DNA of 64,000 nucleotides from Puniceicoccaceae bacterium Marseille-Q1082 (GCA_904424815.1 CAJGBI010000001.1:1078508-1142507); one strand, 5' to 3'. Shown: positions 45,095 through 55,042, counted from the stretch's first letter. The notes: generated by a model not told the origin, from the letters alone. Made by a program: numbers and translations.

Positions 45095-48000
45095 ATGAAA
45101 GACAAACTAATTGGTTTTATGCTGCTGCCTTTATTTGCGGGAGCTGCAATGGCGGCAGAACCTCAAACTGTGGTGTCGATAGAAAATGAGGATTCCTATT
45201 TAGTGGATTCCGGGTCGTACATATCGGCTAGCGGGTATTACTATAAAGACGCTTCGGGCAATATCCACCGCGGCCCCGTGTACAATGTAGGCGAATTCAC
45301 TATCGACGGCATATTCGAATCCAAATATACGGCGTCTGCGTTAAGCCTCTTTGACGCCGATAAAATTTTGGGCTCTGGCGAATTGCGGGTTGCATCTGGA
45401 TTGTATTTGGCGCCAACCGCGGATATGTCGGATTTTTCTGGAAAAATTTCCATCTTCAAGGCTCATGACGCGCAAAATCCAGCGATAATATTTGTATCCC
45501 GGACTAATAATCCCGCAAACGCTTCATTTGAGCTCGCCGAAGGCGCCAGGGCGCTTTTCACAAACGGCGACTATGTCTTAAACGGCAAAATTATCGGGAC
45601 GGGGACGCTAAGCGCGGATAAAAGCGTCGACATCACGCTCGCCGACGGCACCGAAATTTTAAAGAACGCCGCGCCCGCAAATGTCGTCGTCAGAGGCGAC
45701 ATTTCCGAATTCACCGGCGCTTACTCGGCTTCCGAGGGCTCCTCGATAAGAATTGAATCCCAACTCGTGGATAGAGTGAACTTCTCCGGCTCCACAGGGG
45801 GGATTCTCGAGCTGGCCGGCATTGACGGGGCGCAAAAGAAAAATATAACGGTATATTCCACGTCAAATACCACTACGAGCGGCTCCGTATTCATGTACGG
45901 CAACACGCCCATAATAGGCCAAAACTCAAACGACGGCGGGACTCTCGACGCCAACGGGGGCTACATTTACTTCGGCGGCAATAATGAATATTCCGCAACC
46001 GAAAAAATATCGCATACGTTCGATTCGACAACCGTCTTGGGGAATACCGCCGGCAATGTCGCAATAGGCGGCTCCGGCGAAGGCTCCTCTATGGAGAACG
46101 GCGCGGATATCGTGGTAGACGGCGTTAAGATGTACTCGCTCACGGGCGGTGGCGCGGACGGCGCAAGCGTTAAGGGCGATATAAGCCTCACCGTAAAGTC
46201 CGGGGAAGTCGAGAATCTCGTCGGCGGGGGCAGAGGCGGCGTGCATGTCGGCAATACCTCAATCACCGTCGAAAACGGATCCGTTTCCAACATCTATGGG
46301 GGCGACCAATTCGGCGGGAAAGTCGAAGGCGATATAAATATCAGCGTAAAGGGCGGAAAAGTCGGGACAATATACGGGTCCAACTATTCCTCAAATACGC
46401 CGAATGCGGAAATTTTTAACGGGGTTTCCGGCGACGTCACAATCGACATATCCGGCGGAGAGGTAAACCATATCCGCGGCGGAATAAACTCAAATAATGC
46501 CGGCGATGTGGCTGTCGCCAAGCAGAAGATGGTCCTTAACGGGGACGTCGTGATTAATGTCGGCGGCGACGCGCATATCGGCGCGTACGACGGCGAATCT
46601 ATTCTTGCCACCGGCGGTTCGTATGCGTCTGTGAACGGGACGACCACCGTCAATATTTCGGACAACGCCGTAGTGGACGGAATCATAGCGGGCGGCGCAA
46701 GTAGGACTGATGAAAGCGGGGTGAAGTCCTCGAATATAAACATATCGGGCGGAACGCTCAACGGCGATGTTTACGCCGGCGGTTTGAAATATTCAAGCGT
46801 TTCCGGAAACACTGCCGTCAATATTTCCGGGGGCGAAATAAACGCCGACGTGTACGGCGGCGGCGCGGTCGGAACATCCGTAAAGGGAAATTCCACGATA
46901 AGCCTCACCGGTTCAACCGCCGTAATTAACGGAACTCTGTATGGCGGCGGCCTCGACGGGGGGACGGTTGAAGGCGTGAAAACGCTCAACCTCGGCACTT
47001 CGGAACAGGCCTACAACGGGACTTCGGCGCTCAAAGTGGCGAATTTTGACAAGATAAACGTCTCGGCGGGCTCTACGGCGCAAATAGAGAGCATTACCCA
47101 AAACCTCAGCGGCAGCATCTTAGGAACTCGCACTTCTATCGCCAATGGCGGGAAGCTCGAAGTTAAAGGAGACGTAGTAAATAACATAACCGACGCGACG
47201 AACACGGGCAGCTTTGTAGGCGGGCTTACCGGCGGCGAGGCGGTCGTCTCCGGCACCGTCAAGACCGTGATTGACGGCGAAAATACCGCTCTGCACTTTG
47301 TATACGGCGGCAACGGAGGCAATCAACAGACGGTTTTGGGCAAAACGGTACCCATAGGGACGAGCAAAGTCGGCGCGGTGGACTTAACCGTAAATAACGG
47401 CAAGATCGATATGATAGTAGCTTCCGGCGCTATGTACAGCGATGTCGACGGCAACGTAAACCTCAATATCAACGGCGGCTCTGTGACTTCCGTATACGGC
47501 GCGGCGTCCGGAGCTACAATCGGCGGCGACGTAAACATAAGCGTCCAAAACGCGACAGTTTCTTCAATTACGGCGGGCGGTTGCGGAATCTCCCACGGCG
47601 CCAGGCCTGCCGTCGTAAACGGTTCGACAAATATAGTTATTGGCTCAAATGCCGTAATCAGCAATAACGTATATGGCGGCGGCTGGGGCGAGGGCGCAAG
47701 TTGGCCCTCTGTTATAAAAGGAGACTCAAATATAACTCTCGTAGGCAATGCGACGGTGGGCGGAACTATAACCGGAACAGGCTGGAGCAGCGAATACGAT
47801 ACCGTCGAAGGCGTGAAAACGCTCAATCTCGGCACTTCGGAGCAGGCCTACAACGGGACTTCGGCGCTCAAGGTGGCGAATTTTGACAAGATAAACGTCT
47901 CGGCGGGCTCTACGGCGCAAATAGAGAGCATTACCCAAAACCTCAGCGGCAGCATCTTAGGAACTCGCACTTCTATCGCCAATGGCGGGAAGCTCGAAGT

Positions 48001-49495
48001 TAAAGGAGACGTAGTAAATACCATAACCGACGCGACGAACGAGGGCAGCTTTGTAGGCGGGCTTACCGGCGGCGAGGCGGTCGTCTCCGGCACCGTCAAG
48101 ACCGTGATTGACGGCGAAAATACCGCTCTGCACTTCGTATACGGCGGCAACGGCGGCAATCAACAGACGGTTTCGGGCATGGCGGACCCCATAGGGACGA
48201 GCAAAGTCGGCGCGGTGGAGTTAACCGTAAATAACGGCAAGATCGATATGATAGTAGCTTCCGGCGCTATGTACAGCGATGTCGACGGCAACGTAAACCT
48301 CAATATCAACGGCGGCTCTGTGACTTCCGTATACGGCGCGGCGTCCGGAGCTACAATCGGCGGCGACGTAAACATAAGCGTCCAAAACGCGACAGTTTCT
48401 TCAATTACGGCGGGCGGTAGCGGAACCTCCTCCGGCGCCAGACCTGCCGTCGTAAACGGTTCGACAAATATAGTTATTGGCTCAAATGCCGTAATCAGCA
48501 ATAACGTATATGGCGGCGGTTGGGGCGACGGCGCAAGTTGGCCCTCTGTTATAAAAGGAAACTCAAATATAACTCTCGTAGGCAATGCGACGGTGGGCGG
48601 AACTATAACCGGAACAGGCTGGAACAGCGAATACGATATCGTCGAAGGCGTAAAAACGCTCAACCTCGGCACTTCGGAACAGGCCTACAACGGTACTTCG
48701 GCGCTCAAGGTTGCGGATTTTGACAAGATAAACGTCTCGGCGGGCTCCAGTGCGGAATTATTTGAATACGCCCAGTCCGACGGCGGGACGGCCATCGACA
48801 TCGCCTCCAATTCGTCGCTTTCAATCGTGCTCGGTTCCGCGGCGGATCAGCTCTCGAAAACCGGTGTGGCAAACGACGGAACTTTTTCGCTCAAGCGCGG
48901 TTCTCTCGCGGACGGCGCGTCGGTCAACCTATCGTCGTACACGGGTGAGGGCGCGGTAAACGCGTTCGGCGGAACTTTCTCCGACGGCGTATTTACCGCC
49001 GGAAAAACCGCCCTAATCTCCCAAGCGCCTTCCGGAGTAACTGTCGGAACGGGAGACGCCGACGTCGCTTCTGTACGGTATATGTCGGGCGAAAATACCA
49101 CTCTCCGCCTCGACTTTAACGTGGCGAATATGGGAGAGAAGGAGATTCTTATAAACTCCATCGAAACTGCCGATACCGCGGGCATTTCCGGCGAAGTCAA
49201 GGCCGCATATTCAATCGATGCGGATTACGACCAATCTGGAGAATGGACTGTTGTATTCAGCGCGTATGTCGGTTCGGTTGAAGACGCGAGCAAGCTGCTT
49301 GCGTGGCACAAGGGCGCGGACGGCGTTTGGACAAAGCTCGACACGTTGATAGACTATGCCGACGAAATCGCAAGCATTACGGTTGACAGTTTAGGCTCCT
49401 ACGCCATAAGCCAAGTCCCGGAGCCGGCCGGCATAGCCGCCCTCTTGGGAGCGGTAGTTCTCGCATTTGCGGCATATCGCAGAAAGCGCGGGTAG
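45095..49495 (+). CDS. Giant PEP-CTERM beta-repeat protein with internal tandem duplication
   Basis: 1466 residues. Signal peptide (GFMLLPLFAGAAMAAE), an N-terminal unique region of about 250 residues, then beta-helix-like repeats (GGxVxxIYGG, VNGSTNIVIGSNAVISNNVYGGG). A 279-residue unit is present twice in tandem (46970-48643). The C-terminal 280 residues match the 731-residue protein at 29558, ending VPEPAGIAALLGAV and AAYRRKRG, a PEP-CTERM tail. It is likely an exosortase-sorted surface protein. The IS30 remnant ends 172 bp upstream; TTGACA at 44969-44974 may be its -35. Confidence 0.88.
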   Translation: MKDKLIGFMLLPLFAGAAMAAEPQTVVSIENEDSYLVDSGSYISASGYYYKDASGNIHRGPVYNVGEFTIDGIFESKYTASALSLFDADKILGSGELRVASGLYLAPTADMSDFSGKISIFKAHDAQNPAIIFVSRTNNPANASFELAEGARALFTNGDYVLNGKIIGTGTLSADKSVDITLADGTEILKNAAPANVVVRGDISEFTGAYSASEGSSIRIESQLVDRVNFSGSTGGILELAGIDGAQKKNITVYSTSNTTTSGSVFMYGNTPIIGQNSNDGGTLDANGGYIYFGGNNEYSATEKISHTFDSTTVLGNTAGNVAIGGSGEGSSMENGADIVVDGVKMYSLTGGGADGASVKGDISLTVKSGEVENLVGGGRGGVHVGNTSITVENGSVSNIYGGDQFGGKVEGDINISVKGGKVGTIYGSNYSSNTPNAEIFNGVSGDVTIDISGGEVNHIRGGINSNNAGDVAVAKQKMVLNGDVVINVGGDAHIGAYDGESILATGGSYASVNGTTTVNISDNAVVDGIIAGGASRTDESGVKSSNINISGGTLNGDVYAGGLKYSSVSGNTAVNISGGEINADVYGGGAVGTSVKGNSTISLTGSTAVINGTLYGGGLDGGTVEGVKTLNLGTSEQAYNGTSALKVANFDKINVSAGSTAQIESITQNLSGSILGTRTSIANGGKLEVKGDVVNNITDATNTGSFVGGLTGGEAVVSGTVKTVIDGENTALHFVYGGNGGNQQTVLGKTVPIGTSKVGAVDLTVNNGKIDMIVASGAMYSDVDGNVNLNINGGSVTSVYGAASGATIGGDVNISVQNATVSSITAGGCGISHGARPAVVNGSTNIVIGSNAVISNNVYGGGWGEGASWPSVIKGDSNITLVGNATVGGTITGTGWSSEYDTVEGVKTLNLGTSEQAYNGTSALKVANFDKINVSAGSTAQIESITQNLSGSILGTRTSIANGGKLEVKGDVVNTITDATNEGSFVGGLTGGEAVVSGTVKTVIDGENTALHFVYGGNGGNQQTVSGMADPIGTSKVGAVELTVNNGKIDMIVASGAMYSDVDGNVNLNINGGSVTSVYGAASGATIGGDVNISVQNATVSSITAGGSGTSSGARPAVVNGSTNIVIGSNAVISNNVYGGGWGDGASWPSVIKGNSNITLVGNATVGGTITGTGWNSEYDIVEGVKTLNLGTSEQAYNGTSALKVADFDKINVSAGSSAELFEYAQSDGGTAIDIASNSSLSIVLGSAADQLSKTGVANDGTFSLKRGSLADGASVNLSSYTGEGAVNAFGGTFSDGVFTAGKTALISQAPSGVTVGTGDADVASVRYMSGENTTLRLDFNVANMGEKEILINSIETADTAGISGEVKAAYSIDADYDQSGEWTVVFSAYVGSVEDASKLLAWHKGADGVWTKLDTLIDYADEIASITVDSLGSYAISQVPEPAGIAALLGAVVLAFAAYRRKRG
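46970..47806 (+). repeat. 837-bp tandem repeat, copy 1
   Basis: In-frame 279-codon unit starting at EGVKTLNLGTSEQAYNG. The next copy follows directly. By my count 14 of 279 residues differ between the copies. Confidence 0.9.
47807..48643 (+). repeat. 837-bp tandem repeat, copy 2
   Basis: Same unit as 46970-47806, about 95% identical in protein. A partial third start (EGVKTLNLGTSEQAYNG again) at 48644 leads into the C-terminal region. Confidence 0.9.
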
Positions 49496-49515
49496 CCTGA
49501 TGAACTCCTGATAGA

Positions 49516-49546
49516 AACGGCGGATATTTGTCCGCCGTTTTTTTTA
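49516..49546 (+). terminator. Terminator of the giant PEP-CTERM gene
   Basis: Stem AACGGCGGA/TCCGCCGTT (9 bp), loop TATTTG, then a T-run. Confidence 0.88.
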
Positions 49547-50793
49547 TGAAGGCGCAATCCGCCTTCCGCATTCGGAATACCTATCGGCGGCTTTTGCGGC
49601 GGCGGTATTCTATGGGGAAGTGTGGATAAATATTATAGGGGACATTTTTTAACTTTTTTTATTGTGAATTGAAAAAAGGTTTTTAATTTTCCCGCCCCGA
49701 AAAAAAGTTTCCTTTGGCGCGCATAAATTTCCGGCAAATCCGCAGCGGGCTAAAGCCTTCCGCCCGCCGCAAACGAAGGCGAAACCGTCCGCGAAAAAAA
49801 ACGCCTAATGGTAGCGAAAGAACTTTTGAGCCGTACAAGCGCGCATTTTGCAGGGACGCGGCGCGCCCTTCGGGTTTGCCGCCACGTTTGCAATTTAAAG
49901 GGATTTTAAGCGGGCAAAAAAGAAAGCGGGCCGGAATTTACCCGAACTTGCATATAAAAATTTCAGAAAATCCGAATCTCCCAAAACGCAAAAGACAACG
50001 GCGCAAAACCTGAAATTTTCACACGATATAAAACTGCCCATGCCAAACTTTGCAGGCAAAGGTTTGGAAATAGCGGACGGCAAATTTCCGAAGAGCGCGG
50101 AATTCGGGCCGAAGGCAGGCGATAAAAAAACATGCGCCCCGCAACCATAGCGCGCGAATTTTTGTTTGCAAGACCGCGGCGGATTACGATAGGGCGCCCA
50201 CGACGGCGAGCGCTGAAATCGAAAAGCATAAAAACGCCGCAAAATACCGCGGGTGCGGAGCATTTTCAGCAACCCGTAATTTAGGGAAAAACATGGAAAA
50301 CGTCGCCGCTAATCCTGCGGCGAGAAATTTCGCCTCTCCGCCCGGATTTGGACATCTTTGCAACCGCAGCAACAATCGCTCAAACCGCGATATTTGAAAG
50401 CGTTATTCCCCCGCGGAAAGATTTTGGAATCCGAAAACTCCAAATAAAGATGGCGGAATTGGGAGCCGAGCAATGAAACAATTATATAGGCGGCGGCGCG
50501 CACGCCGCCCGCTTTCCGCCGGCAAAATCGCAAAGAATGTTGAAAATGCCGCGAACCCGCCGCAGAGACCGACCAGACGGAATTTTCCATAATTCGCGCG
50601 GGGCTTCCGCGCCAAACCGGCGCATAGCGAACGCGAATACCCCCAGCGCACTGCACGCAAAACCGCCGCGACAAAACGCGGCGCAAGCCAGTCGACAACG
50701 GCGCACCTCGCCGCCGCCCCAGCGCGCCTCCCGCGCAAGCCGCCGCCGACTCGGCAAAAACCTTTACATTGGAAATGCGGTTTGCGCGCGGGC
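49547..50793. other. 1.2-kb gene-free region
   Basis: No credible gene, RNA or repeat. One exact DnaA box (TGTGGATAA, 49621-49629) is followed by an AT-rich tract to about 49700. The rest is mixed GC-rich sequence with short random open frames on both strands that are rich in Arg, Ala and Cys, which is the usual look of non-coding GC-rich DNA. Confidence 0.5.
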
Positions 50794-51564
50794 TCAGCCC
50801 TCTGCCTCCAAAAACGCGAAGAGCAACCCCGCTATGTCCCCGCCCTCCATATAGGGCTGCATTCCGTATTTCTTCAAGGCCTCGGTGGTTGTCGGGCCTA
50901 TTGAAAAAATCTTGGGGCGCACCGCGCCGTCTTCGAGCAGAAGCTTCTCGGCATTCGCCACAAAGCTTTCAACCGCGGACGGGCTCGCGAAAACCGCCGC
51001 GTCCGCGCCGTACTTTTTGAAGTCCGCGACATCCTTTGAATTTCCGTCTACGGCGAGCTTTTCAGTCTTGTAGACAACCGCCGTGTCCACTATCGCGCGG
51101 TGCTTCTGGTCGAGCGCCTTCGGAAGTTCCGGCAGAGAGAGGCTGCCCTGCACGCACAAAACTTTCAGGTTGTCGAGAGTCTCGTACTCCGCCATCGCGT
51201 CCGCCATTGCCAGCGCCGTGGATACGGCTGGCACAACGTCCGGGCGCAGGTGTAGCCTGCGGACCTCCTCGGCGGTGGCCTCGCCCACGCACGCTATGCG
51301 GGCGATGCCGAGCGAGCGGATGTCGTCAAAATTTTTGAAAAACTCCCTGAAAAACCCCCGCACACCGTTTGCGCTCGAAAACGTTATCCAGTCGTATGAG
51401 CCCATCTCTCGCATGATGTCGGCGACATCCTCGTCCTGCGCCTCGTGGACTGTTCTGATTAGGGGAATCTCCAGAACCCCAACGCCCTTCGCGGACAGCG
51501 CGGAGGCGAGGGCTTCGTTGTTTTCGCGCGTCAGAAGCACGCGCCGCTTTTTTTGCGCCGACAT
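50794..51564 (-). CDS. hemD: Uroporphyrinogen-III synthase
   Basis: 256 residues. Closes hydroxymethylbilane to uroporphyrinogen III for heme, siroheme or corrinoids. HemD is poorly conserved, but the pattern is clear: WITFSSANGVRGFF, ACVGEATAEEV, VVYKTEKL, AVFASPSAVESFV and FSIGPTTTEALKKYG. The ATG at 51564 abuts the stop of the M42 peptidase gene, so the two are co-transcribed. Other heme genes are not in the window. Confidence 0.87.
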   Translation of the reverse strand: MSAQKKRRVLLTRENNEALASALSAKGVGVLEIPLIRTVHEAQDEDVADIMREMGSYDWITFSSANGVRGFFREFFKNFDDIRSLGIARIACVGEATAEEVRRLHLRPDVVPAVSTALAMADAMAEYETLDNLKVLCVQGSLSLPELPKALDQKHRAIVDTAVVYKTEKLAVDGNSKDVADFKKYGADAAVFASPSAVESFVANAEKLLLEDGAVRPKIFSIGPTTTEALKKYGMQPYMEGGDIAGLLFAFLEAEG

Positions 51565-51565
51565 G

Positions 51566-52630
51566 TCAGAAAGAGAAGTCGTCGGAATTTTTGAGGGACT
51601 TTGCGAACGCCGCAATCAGCCTAACGCAGCCCTCGATGTCGTCCAGGTCGGCGACTTCGGACGGCGTGTGCATGTAGCGCAGCGGAATGCCCAAAAGCCC
51701 CGTAGCCACCCCTCCGCGCGTCATCTGTATCACGCGCGCGTCGGTGCCGGTCGGGCGGCTCTCCGCGCCGATCTGGTAGGGAATGCCCTCGCGCTCGGCG
51801 CACTCGGCAAGCCTTTCAAAAACCTTCGGGTTGATGTTCGGCCCGCGCGAAATCACCGGCCCCTTTCCGAGCCTTATGTGCCCGAACCTGCGTCTGTCGC
51901 ACGTCGGGAAGTCCGTAGCGTGGTCCACGTCGACCGCGAGCCCCACCTGCGGGTCTATGCCGTAGGCGGCGGTTAGCGCGCCGCGCGTGCCGATCTCCTC
52001 CTGCGTGGTGGCGACCGACACTACGCGGTAGTCCGTCTTGGCGGAATCGCGCGAAAGTCGGCGGAGGGCCTCGAACACGCAATAGCACCCCGCCCTGTCG
52101 TCGAACGCCCGCGCCGCGTAGCGCGTCGGCGAAAGCCTGCGAACGGCTGTGTCGTACACTACGGGGTCGCCGATTCTGACGAGCTTTTCCGCCTCCGCGC
52201 GCGACTGCGCCCCGACGTCTATCCAGACCTGGTGGGTCTCGGGAACCTCCTTGCGCTCCTTGGCGTCCATCAGGTGGACGGCGCGCTTGCCGGTCACGCC
52301 GTAGACGTAGCCGTTTTTGGTTATCACAGCCACCCTGCGGCCCGGCAGCATCACGTTGTCGTGGCCCCCGAGCTGCTCGAAGAACAAAAACCCGTCGTCG
52401 TCGATGTAGGATACTATAAACCCAATCTCGTCCATGTGTCCGGCGAGCATCAGGGTTTTGTCGCCGCTTCCGTAAACCGCGTAGCGGTTGCCGAGCACGT
52501 CGCGCCTGACGCCCCCGACGGAGGCCGCGCCGACATACTTTTCAACGACGTCCGCGGCTTCGCGCTCGGAGCCCGTAGGAGAGCGCGAGCGCAAAAGTTC
52601 GAGTAAAAATTCGTCTATTTCCCTGTCCAT
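51566..52630 (-). CDS. M42-family aminopeptidase
   Basis: 354 residues, co-catalytic zinc peptidase of the PepA/FrvX/YsdC type. Metal and catalytic residues are visible in AGHMDEIGF, RAFDDRAGC, TTQEEIGTRGA (Glu-Glu), VDVDHATD and RYMHTPSEV. It is probably a cytoplasmic oligomeric aminopeptidase that trims peptides, perhaps those imported by the transporter encoded at 60041. First gene of the pair with hemD. Confidence 0.92.
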   Translation of the reverse strand: MDREIDEFLLELLRSRSPTGSEREAADVVEKYVGAASVGGVRRDVLGNRYAVYGSGDKTLMLAGHMDEIGFIVSYIDDDGFLFFEQLGGHDNVMLPGRRVAVITKNGYVYGVTGKRAVHLMDAKERKEVPETHQVWIDVGAQSRAEAEKLVRIGDPVVYDTAVRRLSPTRYAARAFDDRAGCYCVFEALRRLSRDSAKTDYRVVSVATTQEEIGTRGALTAAYGIDPQVGLAVDVDHATDFPTCDRRRFGHIRLGKGPVISRGPNINPKVFERLAECAEREGIPYQIGAESRPTGTDARVIQMTRGGVATGLLGIPLRYMHTPSEVADLDDIEGCVRLIAAFAKSLKNSDDFSF

Positions 52631-52669
52631 ATTCTTATGCTATCGGAACAAAGTCCGGAATGTGAAAGG

Positions 52670-53926
52670 CTACTTTTCGCCGCCGCGCAGCTGGCCGATT
52701 GAAATCCCCGCGAGCTTGTAGGAAATCAGCCCCAAGTCGTACTCCGAACCGTGGAAGTGGAATGTGCGCTGCAGGTGGAACTGCGACTTGCCCGCGTCGA
52801 GCGACAGCGCGGGGGAATAGGTGGAGATTTCGTAATAGGCGTCCCCGGGGGCGTTGGAGCCGGCCGCCGGGCCGTTGTTGAACACGCTTATGGCGTCGCC
52901 GTCGAAAGCGCCCGACGCCCTGCGCCAAGACGACGGCAAATACGCGCGCCTGTCCGCGGGCTTTATGTAGATTATGACGGTCAGCACGCTGTTGGCCTCG
53001 TCGAAGCCGAGGGCGATCCCCTCGCTGCGCAGCGCGGAAATTCCTATCGCTCCCAAACCCTTGCCGTCCGTCTTGTATTTTACAAATGCGGGGTCGACCG
53101 TGAGCCTGCCGTCCGAATTCCCCGTGCCCGAAGTCTGGAAGAAATTGTCGCGCACGATGTCGCCGAGCTCCGCCGGATCCCCCGGGCGGTACGGAACGAA
53201 CGCGTAGGTTTTGCGGTTGGCGTTGAAGCACGACTGCACGCTTATGTTCAGCATTCCACCGTCGGGCGTCCAAGGCTTTTCCCCGATATTCGTGAGCTTG
53301 TTGAAAGACTGGAACGCCACCATGTCTACCGACTCCGGAATTTCGATCCCGAGCACGTCCGAAACGTGCTTGCGGTTGAGCACCGATATTTCGCGCTCCG
53401 CCTTTATCTTGAATTTCGTCCCCTTTGCGTTTTCAAACTCGGCGGTCTTTTCAAACTTGGCCCGGTAGGAGTTCCTGCCGACGAGCGACCACGGCTCGGA
53501 CGACATGAAAGCGGGGATTTTCCAGTTTTCCTCGCTCTGCAGCGCCCCGTCCTCGAAGAATATCGAAAATTCTCCGCCCTGCGGCCCCACCCAGAACCGG
53601 TCCTCGCCGCCTATCTGAGCCTTCCGCGCGTCGAGCTTTTTGAACGCCAGCTGCACCCTGTTTATCCAGCCCAGGCTAGGGCCACTGGAACCGTCGTAAG
53701 AGGAAGTCATTACCCTCGCCTGGAGCGCGGGGGAAACCGCCACGACGGAATCGCCCTGCGATAGGATCAGCGTTTCGACGCCGTACTGCGAAAAGAAAGA
53801 GAGATCCTGCCCGAACGACCAGAGCTCGACATCGTCGTTTTTCAGGGCCGTTTCGCGGATTATCCCGCACGAGCATAGCAATGCGGCGCACGCCGCGGCG
53901 AACGCGGTCAGACTTGATTTTTTCAT
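52670..53926 (-). CDS. DUF6786-like lipoprotein
   Basis: 418 residues. A lipoprotein signal (TAFAAACAALLCSC) leads to a beta-rich domain with DSVVAVSPALQARVMTSSYDG, SLGWINRVQL and GGEDRFWVGPQGGEFSIFFE. I recognise this as the DUF6786 pattern, which looks like a galactose-mutarotase-type fold; the function is not known. I chose the ATG at 53926 for the signal peptide; a longer frame starts 27 codons earlier. It is divergent from rpmI. Confidence 0.75.
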   Translation of the reverse strand: MKKSSLTAFAAACAALLCSCGIIRETALKNDDVELWSFGQDLSFFSQYGVETLILSQGDSVVAVSPALQARVMTSSYDGSSGPSLGWINRVQLAFKKLDARKAQIGGEDRFWVGPQGGEFSIFFEDGALQSEENWKIPAFMSSEPWSLVGRNSYRAKFEKTAEFENAKGTKFKIKAEREISVLNRKHVSDVLGIEIPESVDMVAFQSFNKLTNIGEKPWTPDGGMLNISVQSCFNANRKTYAFVPYRPGDPAELGDIVRDNFFQTSGTGNSDGRLTVDPAFVKYKTDGKGLGAIGISALRSEGIALGFDEANSVLTVIIYIKPADRRAYLPSSWRRASGAFDGDAISVFNNGPAAGSNAPGDAYYEISTYSPALSLDAGKSQFHLQRTFHFHGSEYDLGLISYKLAGISIGQLRGGEK

Positions 53927-54121
53927 TCCCGACTTTTGCCAAAATAGGGGAAAGGCTTCAACACTTTTTTGAGGAGCGGGCGGCCGCGGCGCAAATTCCG
54001 CATCCATGCGCCCCGCGGACTCCGCGCAAAGGGGCGCGCCTTTTGAAAAAAAATGCGGTTTTTTTGCTTTACAGACGCCGCGGACTTCGTTGTATTGGAA
54101 TCTTTCTTAATCCAAAAAGAA

Positions 54122-54313
54122 ATGCAGAAGACTAAGAAATCCATAGCTAAACGCTTCAAGATTACGGCATCGGGCAAAGTGCTTCGCCGCAGTCCCGGGA
54201 AGCGCCACCTGCTCGTCGCAAAGAGCGTCAAGCAGAAGCGCGCAATGGGGCACGACAAGCCGGTGACCCCCGGAATCGCGGCGATCGTCAAAAAGGCCGT
54301 TCCGTTCGCGTAA
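54122..54313 (+). CDS. rpmI: 50S ribosomal protein L35
   Basis: 63 residues (QKTKKSIAKRFKITASGKVLRR; KRHLLVAKSVKQKR), a typical L35. The ATG at 54122 begins the family N-terminus; 23 upstream in-frame codons are spurious. infC, which usually precedes rpmI, is absent: the neighbour is a divergent lipoprotein gene. rplT follows by 80 bp. Confidence 0.95.
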   Translation: MQKTKKSIAKRFKITASGKVLRRSPGKRHLLVAKSVKQKRAMGHDKPVTPGIAAIVKKAVPFA

Positions 54314-54393
54314 TCGAAGCACAAAACGCAACCGCGCCGCAAGGGTGAAGGCGACCCCCAGGCGACCAAAAATAAAATCAAGGAGAAACAAAC

Positions 54394-54753
54394 ATGCCAA
54401 GAGTAACAAGTTCGGTAGCTTCCCGCAAGCGCAGGCTGCGCACGTTGAAGTCGGCGAGGGGCTATTTCGGAAACAAGTCGCGCCTCTTCCGCTACGCGAA
54501 AGACGCCGTAAAGCACGCGGGCAAATACGCGTACAGGGACCGCAGGGTTCGCCGCCGCGAATTCCGCAGCCTCTGGATAACCAGAATCAACGCCGCATGC
54601 CGCGCCGCCGGCCTGAAATACAGCGTATTCATGGGCGCGCTCAAAAACCTCAACATCGAGATGGACAGAAAGCAGCTCTCGGAGCTTGCCATCAACGACG
54701 AAGCCGCTTTCGCCGCCCTCGTCAAGAAAGTTGTGGACTCCATTAAGAAGTAG
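54394..54753 (+). CDS. rplT: 50S ribosomal protein L20
   Basis: 119 residues (PRVTSSVASRKRRLRTLKSARGYFG; RDRRVRRREFRSLWITRINAACR), a full-length L20. It binds 23S rRNA early in 50S assembly. AAGGAG stands 9 bp before the ATG. It ends with a strong terminator, so pheST has its own promoter. Confidence 0.97.
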   Translation: MPRVTSSVASRKRRLRTLKSARGYFGNKSRLFRYAKDAVKHAGKYAYRDRRVRRREFRSLWITRINAACRAAGLKYSVFMGALKNLNIEMDRKQLSELAINDEAAFAALVKKVVDSIKK

Positions 54754-54772
54754 GCGCCGCAAAACCGTTTTG

Positions 54773-54808
54773 AAAAAAGGCGCGCCCCGCGACGGGCGCG
54801 CCTTTTTT
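54773..54808 (+). terminator. Terminator of rpmI-rplT
   Basis: Stem AAAAGGCGCGCCC/GGGCGCGCCTTTT around a short GC loop, then T6. Confidence 0.92.
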
Positions 54809-55042
54809 GCCTTCTCCGGCCGTTGCGCCGTTGCCGCCGAAAGCCGCGCGCGCAAAAAATAAGACGGTCGGCAGGCGGGCATTCGGGAAATCCACCCCGA
54901 ATATACGCCGCGGATTTCCCTTTCAGCCGCCGGAAAGAAACGCGCGGGAAAATTATTTTGAGAAATCGCCGAAACAATCCCCGCCGGCGCGGCAGAAAAT
55001 GCTTGCCTATTCGCCCCCGAAAAAATTGACTGTACCAATTTA

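Noticed and set aside
46970-48643. CRISPR-like or phage repeat array
   Set aside because: The repeats are long, in frame and inside one gene; no short direct repeats with unique spacers exist anywhere in the window.
49621-49629. DnaA box as a replication origin
   Set aside because: Only one exact box was found, with no dnaA or dnaN nearby.
49714-50738. Several open frames of 60-130 codons in the gene-free region
   Set aside because: No signal peptide, domain or start context; random frames in GC-rich DNA.
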